The position numbers and the translations under genes were made by a program. The notes beneath the pieces are model-generated. The model was not told the origin of the DNA. It saw only the letters and a list, made by a program, of their open reading frames with translations, and searched no databases. From NCBI GenBank assembly GCA_028551475.1, contig CM052357.1, forward strand, positions 4,697,931 through 4,761,930: a DNA stretch of 64,000 nt. Reading direction: 5' to 3'. The DNA comes from Casuarina equisetifolia. Its lineage: Eukaryota; Streptophyta; Magnoliopsida; Fagales; Casuarinaceae. Shown here one piece after another: positions 1 through 11,900 of the stretch. Position 1 is the first letter of the stretch, and the number at the start of each line of letters is the position of its first letter.

Positions 1-1630
1 TCTTGTATTATTTCTTTATTTGGTCCGTTTCCTTATTATTAAAGGAACGTGTCCTGTACATCTTTTCTCAAGAAAAGCAATATACCTTTTCCAAAACTCT
101 CATGCTTTCACTCTTCCTTAGTTTGTGACATACTACTCATTTTCAAGACTTCAATAAAAATCTTAGGGAACATGATAATTGAACTCTTCCTAGGTATCTA
201 TTCACCTTATAAGTACTTAGTATGTTTGTCTCAAATCTTGGAACTATTTTTAGTTGACCAAATGCTTCAACATTAACAAAAATTAAGAAGCAAATAGGTG
301 CTCAGTAAATATATTTTGCAAGATGTTTGTAACAAGAAGTTTAACAAATGTGAAAGTGGAGGATAGACATTATACCAAACAAAGTTTTAAAATTGGTTAT
401 CTACCAAAGAGTAAGATGAAGATTAAATTGCATTAACGAATGAAACTATGTGCAAATAAAAACAAACTTAAATCTCCTCCATTGCAAGGTCAATTCACAT
501 TGATCTTGTAGCATTGTTCACGTTCATATGGGCAAAAATTAAACTTGATCAAATCTTATATATATAGATAGATATAGATATAGCGAAGACACTACGTGGG
601 GCTAGAAAGATTTTCTGAAATAAGGATCGAGTTGAAGGGGATATGATGCCACCACAGTCACTAGTCTTCGTAGCTAGATATTGAAAAAAGTATAAAGTCG
701 ATTTATGAAAAAGTTGGGTCATTGCTGTAGGAAAGCGGTTCTCTAGTATCAACACGAGTTATCAACACTGCTGTGGAAATGTTATCAACACGAGTTTAAG
801 GTTGCTAAGATCAAAAGCTTTTGTCTGCGGAATATTGGCGGATTAGCGTGAAAGGCGAAGATGCTTTTTTTCGATAATTGATCAAATAAACAATGATCAT
901 ATCTTCTATCTCCCTCCTAAATATTTTTCATTGAATCGTTCAAAACATTTTTCTCATTAGGTCAACAACTATAATAACAACCGTCAATAAAGGAGTCAAA
1001 GAAACATTAAAAAAAAAAGACATGCCGAAATGATTGGTTTAATTTTCAGTTTAAAGTATAATTTCTTAATTACCATTGACAAATTAAAATACTAAAATGG
1101 ACGATATCATTCCTTGGTTGGATGTAGGGAATCTAAGTTAATTTTGAATGAATGATGTGAGGAAGATAATGCTATTCATTTTTCAATTAAGTCAAGAATG
1201 ATAAATTAGAACTAATTTAATGTGAAAAACTATGAGAAATTTTAGTTCAAAATTAATCAACCTGTTCTCTATCCATTTAAAGCATAAATGTCCATGATCA
1301 CCTTAATAATCAATGCTACAAGTGAAAATGATAGGAAGAAAGGTCTCAAGTATTTGGTTTTCTAAATATTTTAAGTTCTCATTTTGGTTTATTTATAAAG
1401 CTTTGAAAGAATTCATTTGAAGACACTTACTCTAAAATAGTGTTAACAAACAAGAAAAAGGAATTAAAAAAAGGTGCCTATGTAAACATTGTTGTACATT
1501 TATAACTATCAGTTGGTAAAACCAAATCGTTTTGCCATTAGGATACATGTGGAATTTCGTAACAAATGTATAAAGTCAAAGTCTAGAGACTAGAATTTGT
1601 GTTCACTACACGTATGGTGACTCTTAGTGC
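1..1630. other. AT-rich intergenic DNA, no gene seen
   Basis: Only short open frames occur here, without recognisable protein families, plausible splice structure or codon bias. A short TA/GATA-rich stretch lies near 556-583. I see no RNA gene or identifiable transposon. Confidence 0.6.
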
Positions 1631-1639
1631 CAAAAACAT

Positions 1640-1885
1640 TAAGAAAGACTTGCCTGGCTTTTAGATAGCACATTGAAGTGCGGTCTCTTTTCTTGGTTTG
1701 TGGTGAGAAAATTTGGGGAATCTTCATTCCGAAGACCATAAGTAAGACTTGCTGCAACAATATTTTGATAATTATAATTTTAATTTTAAAAATAATATTG
1801 TGTCTATCTTTCTGTTAAAGGTGACAATTTTGGGAATTTTTTTCATGATTGATAAGGCTTTCTCTTTTCACCTAAATCAACTTAT
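1640..1885. repeat. Diverged copy of a local interspersed repeat
   Basis: This stretch aligns by eye with 3650-3925. Both run through 'aagaaagacttg', a 'tctctttt/ttctttctt' tract followed by 'ggtttg', 'gaatcttcat', 'gaagacc', then 'gtgtctat' and 'gattgataa'. Its first half also resembles the two tandem units at 1897-2544. The family is unknown and no coding capacity is seen. Confidence 0.6.
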
Positions 1886-1896
1886 TGTCATTTTGA

Positions 1897-2544
1897 GACT
1901 ACCTAACTTAAGAAAGACTTGCTAAGCCTTCATCTATGGTTGTTAGATTAGTATGTTAGTGCGGGTCTCTTTTCCTGGTTTGAATTGAAAAACTTCTAGG
2001 AATCTTTGTTCCAAAGCCGTCAAGGAAGACTTGGTGAAAAAGTAAGTAAAGACAAGAAAAGAGATGAAACTTCTGTACCAATGCTATTGAATGGATTATA
2101 TAGCATAATATTGAAGAATAAAAAATGATTCCATTATTATCTAACTTGCTTTAGTGGTAAACTAACAGAAATTCTAATCATAAGGTTTAGGAATTCAACA
2201 CCTTACGTGTGTACATTTGGGACTACCTAACTTAAGAAAGACTTGCTAAGCCCTTCATCTATGGTTGTTAGATTAGCATGTTAGTGCATGTCTCTTTTCT
2301 TAGTTTGAAGTGAGAAATTCTTAGGAATCTTTGTTCCAAAGCCATTAAGAAAAACTTGGTGAAAAAGTAAGTACAAACAAGAAAAGAGATGAAACTTCTA
2401 TATCAATGCAATTGAATGGCTTATATAGCATAATGTTGAAGAATAAAAAAGTGATTCCATTATTGTCTAACTTGCTAACTCAATGGTAAGTTAACAAAAA
2501 TTTCAATCATAAAATTTGAAGTTCAACACCTTATGTGAGTGTAA
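1897..2544. repeat. Tandem duplication, two ~324-bp units with tRNA-like boxes
   Basis: Two head-to-tail copies start at 'gactacctaacttaag' (1897 and 2221), a period of 324 bp, and stay similar to the end. Each unit ends in a tRNA-like pair of pol III boxes. In unit 1 these are 'ttgctttagtgg' at 2146-2157 (A-box-like) and 'gaattcaacacc' at 2191-2202 (B-box-like). In unit 2 they are 'taactcaatgg' near 2477 and 'gttcaacacc' at 2521-2530. The 33-base gap in unit 1 fits a tRNA-type promoter, so the units may be or contain a decayed SINE. Both diverge too much to be recent. Confidence 0.75.
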
Positions 2545-2545
2545 G

Positions 2546-3645
2546 TTATAATAAAAAAAATGAATTTATTAGTAACCTATTAAAAAAGTTGAAAAACCAA
2601 TGAATTCATTGGTAATTGGATCTAGCAGTACAAAAGATTACAGATGTACTCTTTTTGCACATTCCTTTTTTATTGTTTTTTGGACACGAATAATAGGCTG
2701 AATATAAAGTAAGTTGGACTAGTCCAAAACTTTGGTCTTCTGCAAATGATGTAAGGCTTATCCATATGGGAATACAATTTAACTTAAATCTCCGAGCATA
2801 GGTATTGTGATTTGCTTGCCTATTTGAAATTTAAATCCTTGGAGCCAAAGAAACGTGTAATGCTGATGCACTTACTGTGGGTTTAAAGTAAAATAATGCA
2901 AAAAAAATTTGATTTTTCATATAGATGATGACCAACTCACAAAGCACCTTTAGTTTCCTATCACAAATTATATGCACCTTTTATCCTCATATATCCTTGA
3001 CTTTTCATATGTCAAAATTTTTTCTTTCATTTGAAACTACCTTCTTTTCCTAATTAAAATTAAAATTTTAATCAATGCAAGAAATGTAATTTTGTTTAGT
3101 AGATTAGTAGTAGAATCTTAAGTAATTTAAAATTGGCATTTCCGACGGATGTTATATTACTGCATGGTGCTCTTTTTATTTAAAGTTGTCCTCGTATTTT
3201 TTTCTCCTTCTCTGATCAAATGTTATATTACTGCAGGGTGCTTATTTTGTTTTATTTTATTTTGAGTTATTATTCTATGATGTGCTTTTGCATGGTACTC
3301 TTTCATGCATAAATTCTATCTATCTAACTAACCTGTTAGATTCTATTTATGCGTACACATTCCATTATGAGATCAATGTTATTTCACCATGTATTTAGTA
3401 CTCGAGTATTTTTAACATTCTCTTTAAGGTGTATTTATTGAGCTTTAGTAGAGTTTCATGTATATCAACAAACACAACAAAAAAAAAAAGTCTCAATGTA
3501 CAGGAACATATCAACTCAAGGACTAGAGATTAATTTGTGGGGTTACTGCAAGTACTAGAGAGATATTGCATCACAAATTAAATGGAGACAGTGACGTTGG
3601 GGCCATAATGAATAGAGCAAATTGGTTAGAGGGGACTCTTAACGA
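2546..3645. other. AT-rich intergenic DNA, nothing recognised
   Basis: No open frame of note, RNA gene or named transposon is seen. The short phrase 'gttatattactgca' occurs twice near 3150 and 3220, a minor local duplication. Confidence 0.5.
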
Positions 3646-3649
3646 GGGA

Positions 3650-3925
3650 AATCATAAAGAAAGACTTGATGAGTCCACAAGGATAATCTATAAATAAATA
3701 TTTTGAAGAGCCGGCTTCTTTCTTTGGTTTCATTTGTGAAATTCGCAGAATCTTCATCCTAAAGACCTCACACAAAAGACTCGTTGTCACAAAGCTTTCA
3801 TTATTATAATTATGAGTTTAAAATATGTTACTGTGTCTATTAGTTTGTTTAATATGACAAAGTTCTTGAGGTTTTGATTCAAGATTGATAAAGCCATTCA
3901 ATTTTTACCTAAACCAATAAAGACT
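3650..3925. repeat. Diverged copy of the repeat at 1640-1885
   Basis: It shares with 1640-1885 the order 'aagaaagacttg', 'ttctttctttggttt', 'gaatcttcat', 'aagacc', 'ttattataatta', 'gtgtctat' and 'gattgataa'. With the tandem pair at 1897-2544 this makes at least four related copies within 2.3 kb, pointing to local amplification of a short non-coding element. Confidence 0.6.
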
Positions 3926-4149
3926 GGTAGGAGACGTTTTTTGTTCCATCAAGCAATGGGGACTTGTAAGCTTCATCGACAGTTGTTGGTCTTTGTATCT
4001 TCATAAAGTTAACATAATATTGATATACTTCTATTGACGTTGTATAAAATAACTTTTACTACCTTATTCCCCTTTTTCGCAAGTAAAACAAAAGATCCAA
4101 CTTAAATCATATATATTGTGTAAGCATGATGAATTCAAATTATATATAT

Positions 4150-5290
4150 ATATGAGGAAAAGTGAGAGAACTGAATTGTATTTCATCTCAAAGTTAGAGT
4201 GAATATAGCCTTAAAAGCCCTATTTATAGGGCTTAACTACAACTAAATGACTAGCTACTTACTCACAGATTAACTAATCAACAACCGAATTACCGCTGTC
4301 AACATGCACCCAGAAATGAAGGTCCGTGAATGTTGAGACCTTTTTTACTATTTTTTCCTAAGTTGACTTTTGTATTCTCCAGCCGTATTCTGAATGCTTC
4401 AAACAAAGGCTCCCCAAAGGTTTGGTTAGGTGTATATCGAGTAATAATGTATTTTTATTTTATTTTTTTATTTTTTTTTATTTTTGTTTAAGCAAGACGG
4501 TACCTACATACTTTATTATATAATCAAGCTGGACATTAACCATAATTGCATGTACAATAATCAAAGCAGGGCATAACACAAAAAATAACCCTACTTCAGA
4601 CTTCACTATACTAGCCTATTCCCCTGATCAACACTCTAGTATACAAAGTAATAATGGATCCTTAGGCAACCCACAAAATGATAATCTATTTTTAAGTGTT
4701 TTGTCTTATTTTGAAACACTGGGTTTGTAGTCATGTGTAAGGCAGAAATATTGTCAGAGTAATGACGTAAACTGTGAAATACCCAGATCTTTAAGTACTT
4801 AAAGAACAAACCCAGATTGATTCAGCTGTAGTTGCTGCCAAGGCTATATATGCAGCCTCTGCAGACGACTTGGCAACAATGGGTTGCCTTTTGGAACTCC
4901 AGGTGATGCAATTTGACCCAAGGAACAAATAAAATCCAGTGGTTGATCGTCTGGTGAACTTGCATCCAGCTCAATCCGAGTCAGAAAAGCCAAATAAATC
5001 TAGTGACCTTCTAGAATGAATTTTCAATCCCAAATCTGAAGCCCCCGGCAAGTATCGAAGTAATCTGTTTAAATTGTGAAAATCTGAAATAGTTGGGTTA
5101 CAGTGAGGGCATAACGCGGATTAGGTTTAAAAATCCCGTCCTTGGCTCGAGTAATCATGTGGTGGGAGGATGAATGTGGAAGTGAGGAGAAGGAAGAGGT
5201 AGTGGAAACGATAGGTTCGGGAAGAGCGGAAGAAGGAACAGCAGCGTTGGAGAGAAGAAACCTTTGTGCCAATGCATAGACCACTGCAAC
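4150..5290 (-). mobile_element. Broken Ty1/copia retrotransposon fossil
   Basis: Read on the minus strand, 5290 to about 5100 resembles the linker before the copia reverse transcriptase ('HHMITRAKDGIFKPNPRYAL'). About 5040 to 4800 resembles the RNase H end of the polyprotein ('SKRQPIVAKSSAEAAYIAL' type). An LTR-like stretch follows at about 4304-4153: it begins TGTTGAC, holds a TATA-like 'CTATAAATAGG' and ends CA. Only fragments of the internal region remain and the element is clearly broken and old; no 5' LTR was found. Family assignment rests on these motifs; the LTR ends are approximate. Confidence 0.75.
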
Positions 5291-5299
5291 TCGAAAGTG

Positions 5300-6279
5300 T
5301 TATGAGAAGACACCTCTATGCCAATGCAATTAAATGGTGTTCACAGCAAAACATTCAAGAAACAACTGCGACCCAATAGAGCTTCCCCTAAGAACCTAAG
5401 AACTTAGGATGAGAGCCAAAAAAGGATCTTTTGTGTATAATCTCAAACGTTATCGATTCGAGTTCCTAGACCAAAGGATACAATGCAAGCAAAAGTTTCT
5501 AGATTCAGGGAGACATAGAACGAAGGGCGGGGGCCCTGGCTCAGTGGAATACGGATGGTGACAGGAACAGTTTTACAAATGATTATTCCAATAATTCGAT
5601 AATGCAGTTTCACCTAAACACATCCTGTTTTGCATCTAAACTGCCCCCTTTCATTTTTGAAGGCAAGTGCCTGTCAGTTATACTGGCCCTCCACCACCGG
5701 GACCTCAGTAATGGCGGACAAATAACAATCCATCATCTAAAATATCTTTTCTTCCTTCCCAGTCTCTTCTAGCTGGAAAGGAACATGTACTGCCCATGAC
5801 AGCACAGTTCTGCATGCATAAACTGTCCTCAAGAGTATAAGCATTCCTGTTTTTAGTGAAATGCATCCCCAGATGAACAAACATGTCCATTTCAAATACT
5901 TGTAAGGATAATAGTTTTGTTTTTCATATCGAGGATTACTGGCCTAGCACATCTTTTCTTATGGTTGCTTTAAAATTGACTAGCTCATTTTAAAGGCATT
6001 CAACAGAGTACTGACGCTCTAGATGCACTCATAATATAGATTCCACCAATGGGAAATGGAAGGTCTGTAGAAACTCCACAAATATACTGCATTATTAAAC
6101 ACCAACTGCAGATTGAGTTCTACATAACAGGTATCCTGAAGTTACTGACAAAGTAAATACTGGTCTAAGATGGTCTTTTTGAAACTCTCAACACATGAAC
6201 AACAGAGAGAGAGTCTGTCATGACAAACATCCGGGTAGTAGTAGTTGCGATATTAACAGATCATGCTCATGCCTAGAGT
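5300..6279. other. Intergenic, probably including the dehydratase 3' UTR
   Basis: The minus-strand dehydratase stop lies at 6280-6282, so the stretch below it should hold its 3' UTR and terminator. No coding exon is recognised here. Confidence 0.4.
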
Positions 6280-8607
6280 TTAAGCGGCAGCTTTTCGCCT
6301 CAGCAGGTGTTGTAGGTCAAGCCCATTTATCTTTGCAGCAAGTATGAAGTCACTTTCAGTCAGCCCACCTGCACAAACGCAAATAATGTCAAAAAGTATA
6401 TCTTTATCTGCACACCAAAACTTGTTCCTAAAATGAGACAACGATTAAGATCAGGAACTAGATCGAAATGAGGTCTGCGGTAGAAGAATACGAACCCTAT
6501 TGTAAAGGGTCCAAGATCAGGAACACTGTAATATTACATTGTGCTTTAAGAAGATATGGATGAAACTAGAACATCATTTATATAAGTATAAACGAAATTC
6601 AAGTCAAACAACTAAACAATGTCAAGTATATTTTACGGGACTCTGAAACGAAATCCTGAAGTAAGATGTTCTGCATCTAAACTTAAGTTTAATTAGCCAC
6701 TTCTAGATCTCATTAGGAGGAATTTTGTACATATGAAAAATGATGGATTACAGAGAAGCGAACCATGCTTGTTCAACCAGTCAATGCTGCTGGCTTCCCA
6801 AAAAGAAAAGGTAAATGACTAAGGGATACTTCGTACCAACTGTATGTGTCCATATCTCAAGTGTGACATTGTTACATCCAACAAGATGAAGATCCGGATG
6901 GTGACCTGCATGCAATGCGTATTACTTTTCATCAAGAACCTAATGTAGCTTTCCTTGTGATCCAATTACCAGAATTATAAATATAAACAAATTTCTTAAC
7001 CAAGAGAGTGGTACCTTCTGCTTCTGCAACATCAGCTACAAGCTTAAATAAATCCAGTCCTTTGGTGAAACTCTTCACTTTCCATGATCGATTCAGCTTA
7101 GATATGCCACCTTCATTCACCAAATTCCATCCAGCTACCTAAACCATGTAGAGAACACAGAACATGACTTTATAGCAACAAGATGTGCAATTACATACTT
7201 ATGAATATTAACCTGTGGAATTAGTTCACGTGCTGCTTGTTCAGTCATCAGTCGCATATCCTTGGAGTTGCAAGGCACACACTTCTTAGATGACAAATCT
7301 ATTATGGGAAGAGAAATTGTTACCCAAAAATAAATTTCCAGATATGCAAGCTCAGGAAGATGTAAAAGTATCCAATTCCAATTAGAAAATCAGAAGCATT
7401 GACAAATAACAATGACCCAGGTCCCACCACAGGCACCAATGTGCTCTTAAGTCAAGGATGACATCTCTCATATCGTGCTATAAATAATATGCTCTATCTT
7501 CTTATTGCGGATACCTCATATATTACAATTATCATCATGGACACCAGATTATATCCGAAGGTCTCCAACTCTTCTTTTCCAAGAAAAATTCGACATATCT
7601 AGATAGAGAGAGGGAGACATTGAAGCGGAAAGAGAAACAGAAAGACAGAGGAATGCTTGCCTTATAGCTCTGTGAGAGTTCATGATTAATTCTCATCTCA
7701 ACTTTTCTATTGAAAGCGTAAGTTAAAAGTAACACCAATCTCAATTATCTTACTAGTTAAGAGTAGCTAAACATAAAATTTGGGTTGGGCAGCGATTGTG
7801 GTATGCTAAGAAATTCTGAGAAATGTTGGGCAGAAGAGGACTCGGGAATAAACTTTAGCTTTTGCACTGCTGACCTGCCAATACTTATCTCACTCTAAAT
7901 TAAATGATGAAGATACATGGTAACAGGAAAAGAGGTGACCACCAGAAATCAAATGAAACATTAGACATAAATTGCACTAGAAAAATGAAAATCCTGCAAG
8001 TCCTCCAGGATTAATGGTAGTGAAAGTAACAATGATCTCTCCAAGCAATTAGGAGATATTTCTATGCTCAAAGTAGACCTGGTTTCTGTGAATAGACCAA
8101 CATGAATACCGACCTTATGTTTTGAGGTTATTTTTACAAATAACCAGGATCACGAACACTGGTATGTAATTGGTGACAGAGGAGGAATCACATGGGATAA
8201 ATCAAATTATGAGATGTTTAAATGTCTCTCTACACAAACCATGGCCGGTGCAAAAGGTTCTAAATCCACAAAGTGAGTTCCTATTTGATGACACTCCCAC
8301 ATGGTTCTGAAAATATCTCAGTTACTCATATGCTCGAACTGTAATATCTACAAATTTCATCCTCACAAAATAAGATCAAAAAGCAGAAACACAGGCAGCA
8401 TTGCACAAAGCTAAAAGGTTGTTCAGTGTCATCACAAAGCATAAAAGGTAAAAGTCCAAAACCATAGAGAACTAATACAAGAAACGGGTTGGTCTCAAAA
8501 TGAAGCAGAATTGGATTCCCAATGAATAACAGTTCATTAAAAAAAAAAGGAAAAGCGGGCAAGTACCGTCCATGAGTCCCGAGAACACTACCCAACAGCG
8601 ATGGCAC
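6280..8607 (-). CDS. Pterin-4a-carbinolamine dehydratase-like protein
   Basis: Five exons are read on the minus strand: 8607-8567, 7298-7213, 7138-7015, 6905-6837 and 6368-6280, all with GT-AG borders and matching phases. The last four encode the complete dehydratase (PCD/DCoH) fold, from DLSSKKCVPC through 'GWNLVNEGG' and 'EGHHPDLHLVG' to 'IWTHTVGGLTESDF', ending in KAAA-stop. The family dehydrates 4a-hydroxytetrahydrobiopterin in pterin recycling; plant copies are organellar and linked to molybdopterin or folate chemistry. The family motif is intact up to HHPD, but the usual Trp of 'GWNN' is Cys (codon TGT in exon 6905-6837). The 5' end is uncertain: exon 8607-8567 has an in-frame ATG at 8573, giving about 124 residues without a transit peptide, but its upstream acceptor suggests an earlier exon I could not find. 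The tandem array lies upstream and may sit in that intron. Confidence 0.85.
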
Positions 8608-8934
8608 CTGCAAGCATCACAAGCAAATTTTTTAGCTCAGACTCTTTAGAAGAAGCATGTATCAAGCTTTGCTTGCGGAGAACGCAGAGAGTTTTGGTGT
8701 GGGTCAAGGTTTGAGATCTTGTTTGTGGTTTGTTAGGGGGCTGTTCCTGGAGTAACAACTCCGAGAAATTCTTTTCTTTTTCTTAACTATGGTGCCAAGA
8801 TGTATGGCTTTTCGAGGAAGCTGGCCTCCAGACATGTTAGAACCAAATAAGTGATAAACAGAAGAAAATTTGCTATTATAAAAACAAGCGGATACAAAGG
8901 AGATACAAGGAAAGAACAAAAGCCTACCTAAGCT

Positions 8935-11900
8935 GCTTCTATGGCTACACAACTTCCACACTGGTTAAGAGTTTTTTTTCTACATACAAATGTTACAAAA
9001 AAGGAGACTCACCTCCTTTTATATCAGAAACCAGTAAGTATTTTCACAGTCTTTTAAGCTTTTATACTATTCCTTCTTGGCATGTGTGAGGTGCAAGTGC
9101 TAGTTCATTGCCATGTGTTACCTCTAGACATACCCATTCAAGAACGTTCATTCTTCCACGTATAGTACAAAATGAAGCCATTTCATTCTTCAACACGTGT
9201 CAAGTAGCATGATTTGACTTTTCAAATAGCTCACTTTACATATTCCAACAAGACTTACGTTAACTTAGGTGCGAAAGTAATTACCTTCTCATTTCCATTT
9301 ATATATCTCCCCCATTTAACAAAGTTTTCTTATAGGTATCATAATAGACAAAGCTTGGTAGAGTGTTCTATAACTTTAACATTTCTATAAGAGTTAAGAG
9401 GCTTTTCCTACACTTAGAGGTTACAAAACGAGGGTCACGACCTTTTATATTAGATACTAGTTGGAATTTCCACCATCTTTTAAGTTTCTATACTATTCCT
9501 TCTTAATTCATACAAGGTGCAAGTGCCAGATTATTGTCATGTGTTACCTTCGAACAAGCCCACTCATGGATGTTCATTCTTTCACAAATAGATCAAAATG
9601 AAGTAATTTCCTCTCTTCAACTCTTGCCAAGCAGCATAATTTGACTTTTCAAACAACCAGGTTTACATGTTCCAACAAGACTTAAGTCAATTTGGATGCA
9701 AAAGTATTTACCTTCCCAATCTCATTCACATCTTTCTCCCATTTAACGAGATTTTCTTATAAGTGTCACAATAGTCCATGCATGATAGTATTTTATAACT
9801 TTATAGTTTCCACACAAGTTACAAGATTTTTTGCACACAAATGTTACAAAACAAGGAGAGGAGTCACCTCCTTTTATACCAAATATTAGTCGGTATTTCC
9901 ATCATCTTTTAAGCTTCTACTCTATTCCTTATTGACACAAGTAAGGTGCAAGTGCTAGCTCATTACCACGTGTTACCCCTAAACATGCTCACTTATGAAT
10001 GTTCATTCTTCCATGAACAACTTAAAATGAAGTCGTTCCACTCTTCAATTTGTGTCAAGCAACATAATTTGACTTTTCAAATGGCCAACTTCACATGTTC
10101 TAACAAGACTTACATCAATTTGGGTGCAAAAGTAGTTACCTTCCCATTTCCATTCACATCTTTCCCTCATTTAATGAGGTTTTCTTACATATGTCACAAT
10201 AGATTGTGCTTGTTAAAGTGTTCAATAGCTTTACAATTTCCACATTGGTTATGATTTTTTTTACACATAGATGTTACAAAACAATGAGGGTTACCTTTTT
10301 TTTATATTAGATAGTAGTTGGTATTTTCACCAGCTTTTAAGCTTTTACACTATTCCTTCTTGACACATGTGAGGTGCAAGTGCTAGCTCATTGCCACATG
10401 TTACCTTCAAATGTGCCAACTCATGAACATTCTTTCTTCCACAAATAGCTGAAAATGAAGTTGTTCCATTCATTAACAAATGTCAAGTAACATAATTTGA
10501 CTTTCCAAACAATAAGTTTACATGTTCCAACAAGACTTACATCAATTTAGGTGCAAAAGTAGTTACCTTCAAATTCGTATTCACCTCTTTTTCCCATTTA
10601 ATGAGGTTTTCTTATAGGTGTTGTAATAGACCATGCTTGATAAAGTGTTCTATAGCTTTACAATTTCTACATAGGTTATGAGTTTTTTTTCTACACACAA
10701 AGGTTACAAAACAATGAAGGTCACCTTCTTTTATATTAGATGCCAATTGGTATTTCCACCATCTTTTAACCTTCTACACTATTCCTTCTTAACACATGTA
10801 AGGTGTAAGTGCCAACTCATTGTCACGTGTTACCTTTATACATGTCTACTACAAAACATTCATTCTTTCATGGGTAGCTCAAAATGAAGTTGTTCTATTC
10901 TTCAACATGTGTCAAGCAACATAATTTAACTTTTCAAATAGAAAATTTTACTTGTTCCAACAAGACTTATGTCAATTTGGGTGCAAAAGTAGTTAGCTTG
11001 CCATTCTCATTCACATCTTTTCTCTATTTAATGAGGTTTTTTTCATAAATGCTATAATAGACCATGCCTAGTAGAGTGTTCTATAGTTTTACAATTTCCA
11101 CACAAATTACACATTTTTTCTACACATAAATGTTACAAAATAGGCAAGGTTGCGTCTTTTTATATTAGATATTAGTCAATATTTCTACTACCTTTTAAGC
11201 TTTTACACTATTCCTTCTTGACATGTGTAAGGTGCAAGTGCTAGCTCATTGCCACATGTTATCTCCAAACATGCCTACTCATGGATCTTCATTCTTCCAT
11301 AAATAGCTCAAAATGAAGTCATTCCATTCTTCAACACGTGTCAAGCAGCATAATTTGACTTTTTAAACAACAAAGTTTACATGTTTCAACAAGACTTAGG
11401 TCAATTTGGGTGCAAAAGTAGTTACCTTCTCATTTCCATTCACATCTTTCTCCTATTTAACAAAATTTTCTTATAGGTACAGTGTTCTATAGCTTTACAA
11501 TTTTCACATGGGTTAAAAAAAAATTTCTACACACAAATGTTATAAAACAAAAAAAAGTCACCTTCTTCTATATTAAATACTAGTCAATATTTTCACTATC
11601 TTTTAAGCTTCTACACTATTATTTCTTGATACATATGAATGCAAGTGCCAGCTCATTACCATGTGTTACCTTCATACATGCCCACTAAAGAATGTTCATT
11701 CTTCCATAGACAGTACAAATGAAGTTGTTCCATTCTTCAACACATGCCAAGCTGCATAATTTGACTTTTCAAATGGCTAACTTTACATGTTCCAACAAGA
11801 CTTACGTCAATTTTGGTGCAAAAGTAGTTATTTCCCATTCCCATTCAAACATTTCCCCCCTTTAAAGAAGTTTTCTTGTAGGTGTCATAATAAACAAAGT

